Source of the DNA: Bradyrhizobium murdochi | Lineage (GTDB): Bacteria; Pseudomonadota; Alphaproteobacteria; Rhizobiales; Xanthobacteraceae | DNA: 64,000 nucleotides | Assembly: GCF_000472965.1 (NCBI RefSeq) | Contig: NZ_AXAU01000001.1 | Span: 1,156,243 to 1,220,242, forward strand | Reading direction: 5' to 3' | Shown here: positions 1-7,960 of the stretch, in pieces | Layout of the letters: each line of letters starts with the position of its first letter | Position numbering within the stretch: the stretch's first letter is position 1 | Made by a program: the position numbers and the translations under genes | The notes under the pieces: model-generated | Seen by the model: only the letters and a program-made list of their open reading frames with translations | Told to the model about the DNA's origin: nothing | Databases searched by the model: none

Positions 1-2
1 GC

Positions 3-257
3 ATCATCTGCACCGGAGAGACGTACAAGGCGGTCGTGAAGATGACCTTCGCCAAGGGCGCCTCGCTGGAGGACCCGTCAGGCCTCTTCAACTCCAGCCT
101 GGAAGGCAACACCCGGCGCGCCATCGATTTCCATGAAGGCGACAAGATCGACGAAAAGGCATTGAAGGCGCTCATTTGCGAGGCCGTGGCACTGAACACG
201 TCGAAGCGAGCAGCCGCTCGACCCGCCAGCGCCCGGAAGAAATCAAAGAGCGCTTGA
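3..257 (+). CDS. DUF1801 protein, C-terminal part (cut by window edge)
   Basis: Only the last 84 codons are present; the frame is open to the window edge, so the start lies upstream. The visible part carries the pattern TFAKGASLEDP, then LFNSSLEGN, then AIDFHEGDKI, which I recognise as the C-terminal half of the DUF1801 (YdhG-like) fold. It ends in a basic Ser/Ala/Lys tail. These are small cytoplasmic proteins of unknown biochemical role. The gene converges with the short minus-strand gene at 404-619, and a strong hairpin lies between them. Confidence 0.75.
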   Translation: MICTGETYKAVVKMTFAKGASLEDPSGLFNSSLEGNTRRAIDFHEGDKIDEKALKALICEAVALNTSKRAAARPASARKKSKSA

Positions 258-272
258 ACAAACAAAGGCGGC

Positions 273-313
273 TAGAGCCTTTTCGGTTCTGATTGGATCA
301 GAACCGGGCTCTA
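273..313. terminator. Long hairpin between convergent genes; part of a Bradyrhizobium-type intergenic repeat (about 270-400)
   Basis: A 10-bp perfect stem (CGGTTCTGAT at 284-293, its complement at 297-306) is enclosed by an outer 7-bp stem (TAGAGCC at 273-279, GGCTCTA at 307-313). A T-rich stretch follows on the plus strand. It lies just after one stop codon and before the 3' end of the opposing gene, so it can serve as a terminator. The continuation to about 400 (TTGACGCGTTTTCTTGACGC and a CCCCGGA/TCCGGGG stem) resembles a repeat I recall from many Bradyrhizobium intergenic regions. That family assignment is from memory. Confidence 0.6.
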
Positions 314-403
314 GATTCTTGTTTTGACGCGTTTTCTTGACGCGAACCGGTGTCCACCCCGGATCAGTCCGGGGCAGGCTTTCGCTGGAAAACGCTATAG
401 CTC

Positions 404-619
404 TCACCGAGGATGAAGCTGCAGCTCCAGCAATGCGAGCCGTTGCAGGACAACCGGGTCACGCTCTCCGCTGTGAGCGGCGCGCAGGATCGCTTCCGCG
501 ATCACTTGAACGTGGTGGGAATGGACGGGCTCCGGGAGCGTCGCGACGGCGGCGTCAAGCGCCTGCTCCATCACCGAGATGACCTCGGGCGGGAACGACG
601 CGTTTGCAAAATCCTTCAT
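404..619 (-). CDS. Small conserved hypothetical protein (71 aa)
   Basis: A 71-residue protein, mostly helical by composition, beginning MKDFANASFPPEVISVMEQA and ending in a Leu-rich helix. I recall close relatives annotated as hypothetical in Bradyrhizobium genomes. It has no signal peptide, Cys/His cluster or known enzyme motif. The ATG at 617-619 is the only good start; no strong Shine-Dalgarno sequence precedes it. The gene stands alone, converging with the DUF1801 gene. Confidence 0.6.
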   Translation of the reverse strand: MKDFANASFPPEVISVMEQALDAAVATLPEPVHSHHVQVIAEAILRAAHSGERDPVVLQRLALLELQLHPR

Positions 620-819
620 GGCCGGCGGCTAAAAGAAAGCGGTCGCCGATGCGCCATGTAAACGGGACTGCATCGGCAGCCGCTCGAGTTCATGTGTCTA
701 TCCCTGACACAGATTGCATAATTTTCCCGATCTTGAATCGTTCCAGTGACGCGAACAAAATCGCTGCGTCCGATCGACCCAAGCGCGGCTGGACCGCTGC
801 CACCGCACGATCGGACGCT

Positions 820-1554
820 TCAGGCGGCCGGATCCTGGTGCAGGTAACGGTCGTCAAACTGCGCCAGTTCCGCGAGCTTTGTTTCGTCGAGCACGCGCAC
901 TTGCCCTCTGCTGACGTCGACGATCCCGTCCTCGCGCAGTTGCCTGATGATGCGGTTCGCATGCACCGGAGTGATGCCTAGCGCCTCGCCGATCTGCTCC
1001 TGGGTAAGCGGGAATTCGAACGTAGCAGGCTCCATGCCGCCCCTGACTGCACGAAGACGCCTGCGAAGTTCGAGCGCGATATGGACAAGCCGGGCCGGCG
1101 CCGGCCGCTGTCCGACATTGACGATCCACTCCCGAAATATCGCGGCATCGATCAAGGTGTCGCGCCAGAGCGCATCCACAACATTGGGTCTCGCATGCGT
1201 CAGGGTTCGCAGCGAAGCATGGCTGATAAACCCCAGCGTCGAGGGGACCAGCGTGGCGAGATCATGATCCATCCTCTGCAGGTGCAAGCTCTGAAGGTCG
1301 GGAATCTCGCCAGGGATGTGAATCGAGAGAATTTGCCGCTCGCCGGCCTCTGTCGTTTTGGAACGGATACAGAAGCCCTCGATGATCAGGCAGCAATCCG
1401 ACGGACGTTCGCCGTCAGATACGATGGCTCTTGCGCCTTCCCAGTGGCGAACCGCAATCGGAAGCGAACGGATCGCGGCAATATCAGCCGGATCGAGTTT
1501 CGAGACGGTATCGAGCCGCCGCAACAAGCTTGCCAACACCGAATCTCGATCCAC
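820..1554 (-). CDS. Crp/Fnr-family transcriptional regulator
   Basis: About 244 residues from the chosen GTG. Residues about 25-130 form a cyclic-nucleotide-binding-like beta barrel (ERPSDCCLIIEGFCIRSK, then an ILSIHIPGEIPDL stretch). Residues about 185-215 form the winged-helix HTH (LTQEQIGEALGITPVHANRI). There is no N-terminal Cys cluster as in FNR, so an Fe-S oxygen sensor is unlikely; the effector is unknown. The frame is open much further upstream, but that part overlaps the gene at 1688-1891 and reads as low-complexity Arg/Ser. GTG at 1554, with AGGACAGG just upstream, gives the usual family length; GTG at 1539 is an alternative. Confidence 0.8.
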   Translation of the reverse strand: MDRDSVLASLLRRLDTVSKLDPADIAAIRSLPIAVRHWEGARAIVSDGERPSDCCLIIEGFCIRSKTTEAGERQILSIHIPGEIPDLQSLHLQRMDHDLATLVPSTLGFISHASLRTLTHARPNVVDALWRDTLIDAAIFREWIVNVGQRPAPARLVHIALELRRRLRAVRGGMEPATFEFPLTQEQIGEALGITPVHANRIIRQLREDGIVDVSRGQVRVLDETKLAELAQFDDRYLHQDPAA

Positions 1555-1687
1555 GCGCCTGTCCTGTTCGATTGAATGATCTTCTGCCTCTGAGTGAACG
1601 AAACCTGCCCGATGCCGGTTCCAAACAAAGGTTAAGGATGCGGTTGCCGAAACGTGGAAGGGTCGAAGCCAACAAGGAGATCCGTCC

Positions 1688-1891
1688 ATGAAGAAAAAGC
1701 GCAATCGCAGCCGCCCGGCACTCTCGCTCCAGGAGCGCCTCAAACAAATTGCAGTTCGCGCCCGCGAAAAGGCGGAGAGCTCACCGCCAGGACAGGAGCG
1801 TGATCGTTTGATACGAGCGGCGGTCGCGACCGAGTCGGCAGCGGTCATCGAACGCTGGCTGACGTCGCCTGGATTGCAGCGCCCGAAATAG
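1688..1891 (+). CDS. Small conserved basic protein (67 aa)
   Basis: A 67-residue protein with a basic start (MKKKRNRSRP), a helical middle rich in Arg/Glu, and a C-terminal WLTSPGLQ motif. I recall the same architecture in small Bradyrhizobium proteins of unknown function. AAGGAG sits 7-8 bases before the ATG, a strong ribosome-binding site. It is divergent from the Crp/Fnr gene, with 133 bases between starts that probably carry both promoters. No signal peptide or membrane segment is visible. Confidence 0.7.
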   Translation: MKKKRNRSRPALSLQERLKQIAVRAREKAESSPPGQERDRLIRAAVATESAAVIERWLTSPGLQRPK

Positions 1892-1908
1892 CGCTGCGGT
1901 CTTCCAGC

Positions 1909-2139
1909 CTATCTGGACTTGTCGGCGCAGGCGTGAATGACGTACAGCAGATTTGCGAATTCGTCGGTGACTTCCATCCGCCAGTCCTTGCCCGGACGTA
2001 GCCTCCCATCGAGATCCTGGATGATCTGCCCCGCCGTCACGGTCGCTTCCCGCCAGGCGGCTTGCAGATCGGGCAGTTCCTCGCCTTCTTTATCGAGTTC
2101 AGCCCTGTCGTGATACACGTTGAAGAAGTAACGCGGCAT
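1909..2139 (-). CDS. DUF6894-type small protein (76 aa)
   Basis: The protein begins MPRYFFNVYHDRAELDKEGE and continues with a WREATVTAGQIIQDLDG core and a WRMEVTDEF segment. This is the pattern of the DUF6894 family, small alpha/beta proteins present in many copies in Bradyrhizobium. Their function is unknown. Full length for the family. It converges with the 67-aa gene at 1688-1891, with only 17 bases between the stop codons. Confidence 0.75.
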   Translation of the reverse strand: MPRYFFNVYHDRAELDKEGEELPDLQAAWREATVTAGQIIQDLDGRLRPGKDWRMEVTDEFANLLYVIHACADKSR

Positions 2140-2443
2140 GAGGACTGTTCCTTAATTTCGGGCGGCGTTTCGCTCGATCCCTACGCCTTTGAGCTTCGCG
2201 GTCGTTTTTTTCGCTGGCTTCCTCACCGCCATGTCCGTTTTCTGTGTTGGCTGCATGACACAGTCGCGAAGTCACGACCCTGCTGAATGTTCCTAGTCGG
2301 AACGCAGTCGCCACTGCGCGGCGCATGCTTTGCGATTGAGCAAGAACAGCGGCGCGCTGTGCGGCCGTCCGCCTCTCCGCCCGATATGGAACGAATCGAA
2401 AAAAGCCAGCTTGATTCCCCGTTCTGCAGTCCGGGAGTTGTTG

Positions 2444-2806
2444 ATGCGTAACGCCGGCTCGGGTCCGTCGATCGTGCCACATGATGATGAGCACGACGTC
2501 TATATCGTCGAGCATGAGTCCCTCGAACACGGCCGGGTCTGGGCCGAAGTCAGTTCCGAGAGCCCGGGATTTGAGCCGGTGGTAATGGACCTGCTCACCG
2601 GCCAGTACACCAATCCGATCCGGGTGGTTGCTTTCAACGTCGCCGCGGGGTGGTGTCGTGACGCTTCGGTGGATGTCGCGCACGAGTTGCGGCGACGCTG
2701 CGACCTCCAGCTACGGGACATTCCGTTTTTCCTGCAGGATTTTGTCGATCGCTACGAAGGCCGCTATCAGGACGTCCAGTTGCCGCTGCCGATGCGGCTG
2801 TACTAG
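2444..2806 (+). CDS. Conserved hypothetical protein (120 aa)
   Basis: From ATG at 2444 the product starts MRNAGSGPSIVPHDDEHDVY and contains an LLTGQYTNPIRVVAFN stretch and a C-terminal QDFVDRYEGRYQDVQLPLP segment. I recall similar proteins, annotated hypothetical, in Bradyrhizobium and Rhodopseudomonas. It is acidic and soluble with no secretion signal. The frame stays open upstream to 2330, but the extra residues look unlike the family. Its stop codon abuts a transposase fragment at 2807, so the native 3' flank has been replaced; the C-terminus looks complete. Confidence 0.65.
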   Translation: MRNAGSGPSIVPHDDEHDVYIVEHESLEHGRVWAEVSSESPGFEPVVMDLLTGQYTNPIRVVAFNVAAGWCRDASVDVAHELRRRCDLQLRDIPFFLQDFVDRYEGRYQDVQLPLPMRLY

Positions 2807-2905
2807 GAGGACACGACTATCATTCACCCGCGGCACGCCGCGCGGCTTGTTCGGTAGCATCGGCTTGATTGCAGCCCACTCTTTGTCGGTGAGTTCGTAA
2901 CGCAT
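2807..2905 (-). pseudogene. IS5-family transposase, N-terminal fragment
   Basis: The first 33 codons match the start of an IS5-family transposase: MRYELTDKEWAAIKPMLPNK followed by PRGVPRVND. The homology then stops; the remaining frame reads into the 3' end of the neighbouring gene on the other strand. All catalytic DDE regions are missing, so it cannot be active. It marks the broken edge of an old insertion directly against the stop codon of the gene at 2444-2806. Confidence 0.8.
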
Positions 2906-2945
2906 AATTCGCCCCCACGATAGGAGGCTTGAATCACGGCAAGAC

Positions 2946-3044
2946 AGTCCGGCTCAATGTGGCCCGCCAAGGAGCGGGTCGGACGCTATGCACCCGAAAG
3001 CGGACCTATTATGCCCGCCCTGAGCTTTGTCGTTGTTGACCCTG
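2946..3044. repeat. Intergenic repeat C, copy 1 (99 bp; second copy at 44496-44594)
   Basis: The 99 bases starting AGTCCGGCTCAATGTGGCCC recur at 44496-44594 in the same orientation with five mismatches and no gaps. The copy lies between the IS5 fragment and the presumed left end of the IS1182 remnant. No convincing reading frame is shared by both copies. It may be a mobile non-coding element or the relic of a duplicated flank. Confidence 0.85.
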
Positions 3045-3101
3045 GCTGTGTGAAAACGCCGTGCGGCTGTTATGATTCTCCCGTGATTCTAGGGGAGATC
3101 G

Positions 3102-3563
3102 ATGAGGCGCTTCGTTGAGGAGGCCGATCGTGGGCAATGGACGCTACGGCCCGAGTGCCTCGATGATTTCATTGATGAGAGCAACCCCGTCCGCGTGATC
3201 GACGTGTTTGTCGGTGCGCTCGATTTGGCGGAGATGAGCTTTGAAGGAGTGAAGCCGGCGGCTGGAACGAGAGGCCGAGCGCAATGTCGAGATGATGTGG
3301 CTGCTGGGTCGGCTCGCTCCCGATCACAAGACGATTGCCGACTTCCGCGAAGACAATGGCCTGGCGCTACGCAAGGTATGCCGCGCGTCGAACTCTGCCG
3401 CGAGACGGGTCTCCTTGCGACGGCGCGCGTGGCCATCGATGACAGCAGGTTCAAAGCCGTGAACAACCGGGACAGGAACTTCACACGGGCGAAGGTGGAG
3501 CGGCGGCGCGCGCAACTCGAGGAGAGCGTCGCTCGCTATCTGAGCCAGCTCGATACGGTCTAG
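3102..3563 (+). pseudogene. IS1182-family transposase, internally deleted remnant
   Basis: The N-terminus (MRRFVEEADRGQWTLRPECL, then LDDFIDESNPVRVIDVFVGA) is that of an IS1182-type transposase. After about residue 52 a segment is missing and the frame is lost: the conserved MMWLLGRLAPDHKTIADFRE region is present at about 3290-3350 but in another frame. The first frame resumes near residue 110 with AVNNRDRNFTRAKVERRRAQ and ends at residue 153, less than half the family length. The upstream TGTGTGAAAACGCCGTG at about 3046-3063 may be the left end of the element. Confidence 0.8.
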
Positions 3564-3712
3564 CGCGGTTTCCGGGTCAAGCCACGGGCAATGCCCGGAC
3601 CTGGGCATTGCCGATGACCGGCCCATTGCGCCGTCACGGCGGCGCGTCAGGGGCGGCTTGACGCTCGTATCACCTTTGACGTGGCGACGGGACGGAACTG
3701 CCTCGGCAAGGA

Positions 3713-4378
3713 TCACTCGGCCGAGTTCACGCGGATTTCGGATTGGACGAGCCTGCAGCCCTTAGCTTCGGCGCAGCGGTCCATCGGAACAACGAGCATC
3801 TCCCTCAACCTGCGTTGCTTCTCTCCTTGGGAGAAAGCGGGCGCTAACTGGTCGGCTCTTCTCCGAATCTCACTTTCCAAAGCGGCTCGCTGGTCAGGAG
3901 TAAGAGCCTTCCCAGCCGTCATTAAAAGGAAACCAACTAGGTCATGCCGCCGCAAGTCCAAATCCAGAATGATGAGCCCGAAAGGACCGTCAGGGATGCT
4001 CACCCGCTTGAAAATGCAATCATAGCTGTTCTGGCAAAGCGAATATTGCTTCAAGTTCACATACCGCATGCTGCATTCCGGAGGCGTTTCCAAACGAACG
4101 ACGCAGACCGCCAGATCCGGCGCATTTTTGTGGGGGATGGGAATGGCCGCCGGACCGCGGCCCCCGCCGAGGCCTGAAATGCCGTCCCAGGGTTCTCCGT
4201 TGGCCTTCGTGTGGTCGGCCGCCACAGTGATGCTGATGGGTTTCCCTTCCCCGGCTAGGCAGTAGGCGGGGAACACAAAAATAAACAAAATGGCCCACGA
4301 GAACCGTCGGCTTATGCGTGAATGCCAACTAGCGACTCGGTAAGAGCGCCTGAACAAGCACAACTGATGTATTTGCAT
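3713..4378 (-). CDS. Secreted protein of unknown function (221 aa)
   Basis: ATG at 4378 is preceded by GGAGG six bases upstream, favouring it over the ATG at 4423. A basic n-region is followed by a hydrophobic stretch (FSWAILFIFVFPAYCLAGEG), a signal peptide probably cleaved after CLA. The mature part has four or more Cys residues (VCVVRLETPPECS, SLCQNSYDC, DRCAEAKGCRL), suggesting disulphides in the periplasm. I do not recognise the fold. The first half of the mature chain looks beta-rich and the second helical. No partner genes are nearby. Confidence 0.6.
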   Translation of the reverse strand: MQIHQLCLFRRSYRVASWHSRISRRFSWAILFIFVFPAYCLAGEGKPISITVAADHTKANGEPWDGISGLGGGRGPAAIPIPHKNAPDLAVCVVRLETPPECSMRYVNLKQYSLCQNSYDCIFKRVSIPDGPFGLIILDLDLRRHDLVGFLLMTAGKALTPDQRAALESEIRRRADQLAPAFSQGEKQRRLREMLVVPMDRCAEAKGCRLVQSEIRVNSAE

Positions 4379-4559
4379 ATGGCGCCTCCGACAGGTTTTT
4401 CCTGACGCGGGCTCGCGATTCATTAATGATCCTTTTGCGAGATCAACATATTCTCGCGTACGGATGCGTCAACGCCTGAGCGACAAGCTCTATGGCAGAG
4501 CGCCCAAGAGAGGTATCCATATTCCGTTTCTCCGCGAGCGCTTCGGAAGGAGAGATATC

Positions 4560-4736
4560 ATGGATAATGGCCAACAAATGAGGATTACACGGCGAGCTTA
4601 CGAGCTGTGGCAGCAAGCAGGCGAGCCGATAGGTAGAGACGAAGAGTTTTATCGTCAGGCCGCGCGAGAACTCAAGGAAGGCGCCAAATCCAATGATGGC
4701 AACAATCCAGCTTCGGATTGTAAAGGGCGGCTATGA
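4560..4736 (+). CDS. DUF2934 small protein (58 aa)
   Basis: A 58-residue protein with the DUF2934 pattern: RAYELWQQAGEPIGRDEEFY followed by QAARELKE. These small soluble proteins are abundant in Rhizobiales; their role is unknown. GGAAGGAGAGATATC precedes the ATG at 4560, so the longer open frame from 4464 is not the true start. The last 15 residues are Asn/Lys/Gly-rich and vary in the family. Confidence 0.75.
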   Translation: MDNGQQMRITRRAYELWQQAGEPIGRDEEFYRQAARELKEGAKSNDGNNPASDCKGRL

Positions 4737-5251
4737 CTTTACCTTCGACTGGATCTGCTACAAACTGCATTGATCCGGCCGCAATATGAGTACTCCTGAA
4801 CCAGAACGGTTGAAGGAGCAAATCGGCAGATCAGTTTTCGGTCGGCACTTGCCGACCGCTTGAGCGCTGCGCATTGACCGCAATGCAGCTCGCGAGCAGG
4901 CTTTGAACAAGCGGGCGATCAGCGACTTGAATGCCTCATCTCAGCCAGGAAACAGCGTCGGCTCATGTCAATCGGATTCCAGCGGCGAATACAGGATAAG
5001 GAACAGTCTGCCGTGCCAGATTTTGGCCGGACGTTCCAGTTCGCCTATTGGCCCTGGACTTTCTCACGCATCTGCTGAGTTCAGGAACGGTCTGGAGTTG
5101 CCAATCTGTTCCCATGCGCTGCCGGGTGCTGCCCTGATTGGATCCCTGTTGGCCCAGTTTGAATTTCGGGGTGGCCCAGTTTGGGTGATTGCCCAGAAGC
5201 GAGTAATCTAAGCTTGGAGGCGACGGTTAAATTACGGCGGAGCAACTTGTC
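4737..5251. other. Gene-free 515 bp: inverted repeat and possible IS21-type terminal repeats
   Basis: No convincing gene. A near-perfect inverted repeat (CGGTCGGCA at 4839-4847, its complement at 4850-4858) follows a TTTT run. At about 5150-5205 the motif TGGCCCAGTTTG occurs twice, with a third partial copy (TTGCCCAG). Repeated motifs of this kind are typical of the multiple-repeat ends of IS21-family elements, so this may be a leftover end. The open frame at 4903-5211 has no family resemblance. Confidence 0.4.
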
Positions 5252-5419
5252 ATGACGCCTCTCAATAGAAACATACTGATCGCTGCCGTGGTGGCTATTC
5301 TTGCTGGAGTGCTCATTTATATTTACGGCGGATCCGGTACGACTACGACAACATCAACACCTCCAGCCGCGACCACGCCCTCGCCGCCTGCAACGCCGCC
5401 CGCGCCTACACAGAAGTAG
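5252..5419 (+). CDS. Small single-pass membrane protein (55 aa)
   Basis: A 55-residue frame starting MTPLNRNILIAAVVAILAGV. It has one transmembrane helix (about residues 8-25), then GG and a Thr/Pro/Ala tail ending in PTQK. I recall similar small anchored proteins in Bradyrhizobium. The topology is probably N-in with the Thr/Pro-rich tail in the periplasm. A rho-independent terminator follows 47 bases after the stop codon, supporting a real transcription unit. No function can be assigned. Confidence 0.6.
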   Translation: MTPLNRNILIAAVVAILAGVLIYIYGGSGTTTTTSTPPAATTPSPPATPPAPTQK

Positions 5420-5465
5420 CCGTCGAAGCACGAATCAAAGAAGTGTACGATTTGCTAGTCGAAAA

Positions 5466-5493
5466 GGGGCCGCCTCAGTTGGCGGCCTCTTTC
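5466..5493 (+). terminator. Rho-independent terminator
   Basis: Stem GGCCGCC (5468-5474) and GGCGGCC (5481-5487) with a 6-base loop, flanked by A-rich sequence before and TCTTTC after. It ends the transcript of the 55-aa membrane protein. Confidence 0.7.
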
Positions 5494-5513
5494 ATTTCAA
5501 ATGTCACCTGTTG

Positions 5514-5604
5514 GCCCTTCTGCGACATCGGGCTATGTCCGCTATTCCGCCGCTGTTCAGGGTTGAGCGGACATCAGTCAGTCGCTTAATGAGTACACGC
5601 CCTA
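5514..5604. repeat. Intergenic repeat A, copy 1 (91 bp; second copy at 46162-46252)
   Basis: These 91 bases, starting GCCCTTCTGCGACATCGGGC, recur at 46162-46252 in the same orientation with a single mismatch. Inside lies an inverted repeat, ATGTCCGCT (5535-5543) and AGCGGACAT (5576-5584). Neither copy has a shared coding frame. The near-identity implies recent duplication, mobility or gene conversion. Confidence 0.9.
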
Positions 5605-5668
5605 GCCACGGCCCGATCAGCGCAGAAGCCGTCGCCGTTCTCCTCCGCGCGTTGCGGCACTCCTGGAC

Positions 5669-6665
5669 TCACTCGCTGGTGATGCCGAGAGCGCGGACAA
5701 GTTCACCCCGCGCTTGATAGTCGATCTCGATCTGGCGCTTGAAATCATCAGGCGTGCCGCCAACGGCGACCATGCCCTGCTTGTCCAGCCATGCGCGCAT
5801 CGTGTCAGTGGCAAGCACCGCATTCACTTCCTTGTTCAAGGTCGCGATGACAGGCGTCGGGGTTTTCTTGGGCAGCATGAAGCCGATATAGCTGGATGAT
5901 CTTGAAGCCTGCGAAGGTTTCGCTGATGGCCGGAAGGTTGGGCAGCAACGGGAAGCGCTTCTCCGACGTGACGCCGAGCAGCTTGATCTTGCCGGCCGCA
6001 GCCAGCGGCTCCACCGCCGTGGGCGCGCCGAACAGTAGCGGTATCTGGCCGCCCAGGAGATCATTCACCGACGCCGCCGTTCCCTTGTAGGGAATGTGGG
6101 TCATAGTGAAGCCGCCGTATTTCTGCAGCATCTCACCGGCGAGGCGATGCGGCGTCGAGCTGCCGGAGCTGCCGAAACTCAAATTCTGCGTCTTCTGCTT
6201 ACCCAAAGCGACCAGCTCGGCCACCGAATTCGCCGGCACATTGTTGGCCGCGGCAAGCAGGAGCGGCGACCACGCGACGTTGACGACCGGCTCCATCGCG
6301 GTCGAAAGATCGAAATGGTTGCTGGTGGCGAGGTGCGGATCGATGGCGACCATCGCATCGGTCACCATCAGGATCGTGTATCCGTCAGGCTCGGCGCGCG
6401 CCGCCGCCTGCGCCGCGATCATGCCGTTGGCGCCCGTCTTGTTCTCGATGACGACGGATACTTTGAGATTCTCGCCGAGTTGCTTGCCGATCGTCCGGGT
6501 CAGCGCGTCGGCCTGTCCGCCCGCGGAATAGCCGACCAGGATGGTGATCGCCCGGGACGGGTATGGTTGCGCCGTGGCGCTCGACACCATCGCAACCAGC
6601 GCCATCGCGACGACCGCCACGCCGAGAATGCGTGCCTTCGCTTGAAGCAGTCTATCGGAAATCAT
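5669..6665 (-). pseudogene. Bug/TctC-family substrate-binding protein, frameshifted
   Basis: Encodes a periplasmic binding protein of the tripartite tricarboxylate (Bug) family: signal peptide in residues 1-32, then YPSRAITILVGYSAGGQAD and the anion-binding region PHRLAGEMLQKYGG...IPYKG. The frame runs cleanly to GFKII near 5890, then slips. The rest (YIGFMLPKKTPTPVIATLNK to the end at 5669) is in the next frame. The total of 997 bases is 332 codons plus one, so a single inserted base explains it. This is either a genuine pseudogene or a base error. It is the last gene of the unit after the CoA-transferase, where Bug genes often occur. Confidence 0.85.
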
Positions 6666-6742
6666 GTTCGCCTTCTCCCTGACTAGGCGTTATGAAAGCG
6701 GTTGGACCGCCCTTTTCATTGTTCGCTTCGTGTTGTTCGCTT

Positions 6743-7960
6743 CTATGCAGGCGCGCTCACCGCCGCGCCCAGCACGCCGGCCGCGCGCAGATCGGCAATT
6801 TCGTGCGCCGAATATCCGGCCGATTGCAAAATTTCATCGGCGTGCTCACCGACCCGTGGCGGCTGGCGCGCGAGGCCCGGCCGTTCGCGCACATCGCCGA
6901 ATTCCACCGGCAGCGCCGGAATTCCGACCATCGGTCCGCCGCCGAAAGCCGACACGGCGGTCGCGAGCAGACCACCACTGGCAAGCAGATGCGGATCGGT
7001 CGACAATTCGTCGGGCCGCCCCACGCGCGAATAGGCGACCCGCGCTGCCTCGCACTTTTCGAGGATCTCGTTCAGCGGCAGTTTCGTGATCCGCCGCTCC
7101 AGTTCGGGGAGCATCCACTCGCGCGCCTCACAACGATTGGCGTTGCCGACGAGCCTCGGATCATCGCGCCAGTCATCGAAGCCGAACGCGTCGCAGAAGC
7201 GTTGCCAGTGTCCGTCCGACGTGCAGCCGATGAAGACCTGGCCGCCGTCGGAAGCGGTGAAAACGTCATAGACCCCCCAGGCGTTTTTCCGTGCCGGCAT
7301 CGGCGGCATCGGCCCGCCGGTAACTGCGCTGCCGACGACGACCGCGCCGAGCATGAAGGTTGCGCTTTCAAACAGCGAACTCGCGACCTTCTGCCCTACG
7401 CCGGTGACGTCGCGCTCGCGCAGCGCGGCCAGCGCGGCTACCACGCCGAACACGCCGCCGAGAATGTCGATGACCGGCGCGCCCGCGCGCAGGGGCCGCC
7501 CCGGCGGGCCGGTCATATAGGCAAGCCCGGACTGCATCTGCACCACTTCATCGAGCGCGCCGCGGTTCTCGTACGGCCCCTTCAGAAATCCTTTCATCGA
7601 GAGGTACACAAGACGCGGGTTGATCGGGCGCAGATCCTCCCAACTGCACTTCAGCCGCTCGATCGTTCCTGGTCCGAAATTTTCCAGCACGACATCGGCG
7701 TCCTTCACCAGCCGATGCACGATCGCCTGTCCCTCGGGCCGCTTCAGGTCGATCGCGATCGAACGCTTGTTGCGGTTGTAAGTCGCGAAAAAGCCGGCCG
7801 CGAAACCCGGCAACCGCCGCGTCGGATCGCCGTCGGCCGGCTCGATCTTCACGACGTCGGCGCCGAGATCGGCAAACAGGACGCCCGCGCACGGCCCCAT
7901 GATGGTGTGGCCGAAGTCGAGCACCTTCAGCCCTGCGAGCGGTTTGGAAAAGGTCGTCAT
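6743..7960 (-). CDS. CaiB/BaiF-family CoA-transferase (class III)
   Basis: A 405-residue class III CoA-transferase, which would move CoA between two carboxylic acids through an enzyme-bound anhydride. The N-terminal Rossmann part has GLKVLDFGHTIMGPCAGVLF and DLGADVVKIEP; the middle has NRNKRSIAIDLK and VLENFGPGTIERL. An Asp in ENRGALDEVVQMQSGLAYMT is the likely catalytic residue. The ATG at 7960 overlaps the stop of the upstream lyase-like gene (ATGA), so the two are translationally coupled. The acids used cannot be read from sequence; the partner lyase suggests a branched or hydroxy acyl-CoA route. Confidence 0.9.
   Translation of the reverse strand: MTTFSKPLAGLKVLDFGHTIMGPCAGVLFADLGADVVKIEPADGDPTRRLPGFAAGFFATYNRNKRSIAIDLKRPEGQAIVHRLVKDADVVLENFGPGTIERLKCSWEDLRPINPRLVYLSMKGFLKGPYENRGALDEVVQMQSGLAYMTGPPGRPLRAGAPVIDILGGVFGVVAALAALRERDVTGVGQKVASSLFESATFMLGAVVVGSAVTGGPMPPMPARKNAWGVYDVFTASDGGQVFIGCTSDGHWQRFCDAFGFDDWRDDPRLVGNANRCEAREWMLPELERRITKLPLNEILEKCEAARVAYSRVGRPDELSTDPHLLASGGLLATAVSAFGGGPMVGIPALPVEFGDVRERPGLARQPPRVGEHADEILQSAGYSAHEIADLRAAGVLGAAVSAPA

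Noticed and set aside
2099..2683. 194-codon minus-strand open frame
   Set aside because: Antisense to the 120-aa gene, Arg-rich and without motifs.
4903..5211. 102-codon plus-strand open frame
   Set aside because: No ribosome site or family resemblance, and it runs into IS-like terminal repeats.
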